A stretch of 64,000 bases of DNA, from contig NZ_BMXG01000011.1 of NCBI RefSeq assembly GCF_014651635.1, forward strand, positions 62,001-126,000. Direction: 5' to 3'. Of this stretch, positions 62,456 to 64,000 are shown one piece after another. The notes below the pieces were generated by a model. It did not search any database. It saw nothing but the letters and a program-made list of their open reading frames with translations, and was not told where the DNA came from. The stretch comes from Cerasicoccus arenae. Its GTDB lineage: Bacteria > Verrucomicrobiota > Verrucomicrobiia > Opitutales > Cerasicoccaceae. Numbering within the stretch: the stretch's first letter is position 1; each line of letters opens with the position of its first letter. Both the position numbers and the translations under genes were made by a program.

Positions 62456-63121
62456 ATGAGAACCATGAGATTAATACAGTATTCCATTTACCTAAGCTTG
62501 TTGGCTTTGGTGCCATTAATAGCAGACACTGAAATTTTGCCATACGCTGACAGAACCGTGTCTAAAAATACTCCGTTTACCGTGGCGGAGCCTTCACACG
62601 CATTGCGGGTATCGGCGCGTGGTGATCATGCGCATAAGACTTACCTTGTATTCGACTTGGGTGAGCTGGGGCACCGGGAAGTTGCGAAAATACGCGCCGC
62701 AAAACTATCCCTGACTACGCTTGAAAGCCACTATTTGATTGGTTACGCATCGGGGACTGTTTCGCTATCGGTATATGGCGTTAAAAGTGTAGTTAATGAC
62801 CCGAATTTAGCCAAGATTACCTGGGAGGATGCTCCGGCAAATGACATAGCGAGCCCCTCGCTTGTTTTGGATGGCAAAGCGGAATTATTGGCTACATTGG
62901 AAATCGACACTGGCAGCTTGAGCGGTGAAGAGGTCTTGCAGTGGACTGATGAGCGGTTGGTATCGTTTATTCAGCGGATTGGCTACGATAGCGATGATGC
63001 GATGTATCTGATGCTTGTGATTGTTTCCGATGGGATGGTGCAAGATCCCGGCATCAATTTCTACTCAAACAAGGGTACTTCGCTCAGTGAGCGTGAGCCG
63101 AAGCTGGTTCTAAGTCCGTAA
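62456..63121 (+). CDS. Exported DNRLRE/CBM96-like carbohydrate-binding protein
   Basis: A 221-residue exported protein with a signal peptide (about 1-23, ending IAD) and a good AAAGGAG Shine-Dalgarno (62446). The mature part matches the DNRLRE fold: LPYADRTVSK at the front, KTYLVFDLGEL (about 62-72), a repeated ITWEDAP motif (near 122-128) and the INFYSNKGTS-EREPKLVL ending. Related modules bind alginate-like polysaccharides (CBM96). There is no other domain, so it may act as a lone surface or periplasmic binding protein. It follows the transporter and ends in a weak terminator. Confidence 0.82.
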   Translation: MRTMRLIQYSIYLSLLALVPLIADTEILPYADRTVSKNTPFTVAEPSHALRVSARGDHAHKTYLVFDLGELGHREVAKIRAAKLSLTTLESHYLIGYASGTVSLSVYGVKSVVNDPNLAKITWEDAPANDIASPSLVLDGKAELLATLEIDTGSLSGEEVLQWTDERLVSFIQRIGYDSDDAMYLMLVIVSDGMVQDPGINFYSNKGTSLSEREPKLVLSP

Positions 63122-63144
63122 GCAAAGCGCGATATTCTAAAATG

Positions 63145-63174
63145 ATAAGCCTCGGTTAGTTCGCTGAGGCTTAT
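63145..63174 (+). terminator. Hairpin terminator, moderate
   Basis: ATAAGCCTC and GAGGCTTAT form a 9-bp stem around a 12-nt loop, 23 bp after the stop at 63121. The T-tail is short. Confidence 0.6.
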
Positions 63175-63274
63175 TGCATTAATGGAGACCGCCGGGGTGT
63201 TCTCTACCAGCTATGAGGGTGTGACATTCGAGATCATATTGGGTTTCAAGTATGTTGAAGACATGTCAAATTTA

Positions 63275-63289
63275 TTGCTAATAAAGCAA
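63275..63289. promoter_or_regulatory. Operator, TTGCTA-N3-TAGCAA class (regulon 4, site 3; one mismatch)
   Basis: TTGCTAATAAAGCAA lies 52 bp upstream of the partial lipoprotein start at 63342. Confidence 0.7.
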
Positions 63290-63341
63290 TAATAATCTTG
63301 CCGCGTTCAAGTGTTCACGCAAGTATGGTTGTTGTTCAGCT

Positions 63342-64000
63342 ATGAACTTGAAAACAAGAATACCTTTTAAGATGTTTGCCCCCCCCCTTTGCCTTCGTTT
63401 GTTTCGAATACCTATTCTCGTGGTGTCACTGCTTGCTTTTTCCGGCTGCAAGAAAATCCCACTCGAAGAGGCCGTACAGCACGAAAGAGGGTCTACAGTT
63501 GTGCTGAAATCACCGGAAAACCAGAGCCAAAGCTTCTCTACCATGCCGAGTTTTGTTTGGGATGAAGCGTCGGATGCGGAGCGTTACGAAATCGAAATTG
63601 CGCTTGATTCCGATTTTAAAGAACTGATTGATCGCGACGAAATCGTAATAGCGCATTATGTGGCTGATGCAGAGTTGCCTAGAGGCAAGCTATTCTGGCG
63701 TGTGCGTACTATTTATGAGAACGGTCTGTTTGGTGCTTTTTCTGAGGGTTCATTCACGATCAATGAGATCGTGAACATTTATGAAATTCCGGATGGCGCA
63801 AATACTTCTCAAATTGAGTTGGCCATCGCTGAGGCCGCCAAGGGTACACCGTCAATCGTACGTTTTGCACCTGATGGGAAATACCGCGTGGCACCGAGTA
63901 ACTATGACTTAATCAGGCTGAGCCATGTCGAGAATATGATCATAGATGGACAAGGTGCAGAGTTGGTATTTATTGAGCCAGCCACCGGGTTGAGCTCATT
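63342..64000 (+). CDS. Partial lipoprotein with an FN3-like module and the start of a beta-helix
   Basis: The gene runs off the right edge; about 219 codons are visible. From the ATG at 63342 (alternative at 63372) the signal ends in the lipobox LAFSGC, with Cys near residue 38. An FN3-like module follows (about 60-135: FVWDEASDAERYEIEIALDS and KLFWRVRTIYENGLFG). At about residue 144 the pattern IPDGANTSQIELAIAEAAKG opens a pectate-lyase-like helix, continuing with MIIDGQGAELVF. A C9 run (63379-63387) encodes APP in the leader; slippage would break the frame before the lipobox unless the alternative start lies after it. An operator copy is 52 bp upstream. Confidence 0.8.
   Translation, partial: MNLKTRIPFKMFAPPLCLRLFRIPILVVSLLAFSGCKKIPLEEAVQHERGSTVVLKSPENQSQSFSTMPSFVWDEASDAERYEIEIALDSDFKELIDRDEIVIAHYVADAELPRGKLFWRVRTIYENGLFGAFSEGSFTINEIVNIYEIPDGANTSQIELAIAEAAKGTPSIVRFAPDGKYRVAPSNYDLIRLSHVENMIIDGQGAELVFIEPATGLSS
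63379..63387. repeat. C9 homopolymer in the leader of a lipoprotein
   Basis: This run falls within codons 13-16 of the partial lipoprotein gene, before its lipobox. Confidence 0.88.

Noticed and set aside
1-64000. SusC/SusD-like uptake system, sulfatases, tRNA, rRNA, CRISPR or transposase genes
   Set aside because: I looked for TonB receptor plug motifs, the sulfatase CxPxR motif, tRNA-like cloverleafs, regular spaced repeats and DDE-type transposases and saw none.

Overview
This 64 kb window looks like a polysaccharide-degradation region from a member of the Verrucomicrobiota, most likely an Opitutae/Puniceicoccales-type bacterium. That placement is inferred from gene content: four C-terminal PEP-CTERM sorting signals, H-X9-DG type pseudopilins, two very large proteins resembling the 'Verru_Chthon cassette protein A' family, three LacI-type regulators, and sugar import by MFS, GPH and SSS carriers with no SusC/SusD. 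I saw no tRNA, rRNA, CRISPR array or insertion sequence.

The window reads as four adjacent carbohydrate regulons, each with its own palindromic operator. Region 1 (about 0.3-8.0 kb) holds a FAD oxidoreductase, a LacI regulator, a pseudopilin, a PEP-CTERM protein and a beta-helix lipoprotein; its operator is TTCAAA-N2-TTTGAA (3 sites). Region 2 (8.2-34.3 kb) looks like a beta-1,3-glucan (laminarin/curdlan-like) locus: a PEP-CTERM protein, a sugar-dehydrogenase/PA14/PKD/cytochrome fusion, a 1760-residue GH81 endo-beta-1,3-glucanase, a PA14 protein, a TPR/giant-pseudopilin operon, a LacI regulator, and a four-gene operon of a clan-A glycosidase, a giant phosphorylase-like GH94-type enzyme, a GPH symporter and a GH30 glucosidase. 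Its operator is TGCA-N6-TGCA with all-A/T spacers (7 sites). Region 3 (34.3-54.5 kb) has a second giant-pseudopilin pair, a GH92 mannosidase, a beta-helix protein, a heparinase II/III-like lyase, a CE7-like esterase, a LacI regulator, a paralogous pair of secreted proteins (one PEP-CTERM), a polysaccharide deacetylase-like protein, an MFS carrier, a hydroxyacid dehydrogenase and a GH28-like enzyme. Its operator is TTCTA-N4-TAGAA (8 sites). Region 4 (54.7 kb to the right edge) has a GH110 alpha-galactosidase-like enzyme, a beta-helix protein, a pseudopilin, a PEP-CTERM protein, an SSS symporter, a DNRLRE-type protein and the start of a second beta-helix lipoprotein. Its operator is TTGCTA-N3-TAGCAA (3 sites); its regulator is not in the window.

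The main observation is that every one of these four operator-defined regulons contains its own pseudopilin-type protein and its own PEP-CTERM protein beside its enzymes, and three of the four also have their own transporter. This suggests substrate-specific surface or secretion assemblies co-induced with each enzyme set. A second oddity is the large number of long G or C homopolymer runs (8-17 bases) at or just upstream of gene starts and inside a few coding regions, which are candidates for phase variation or for sequencing error.
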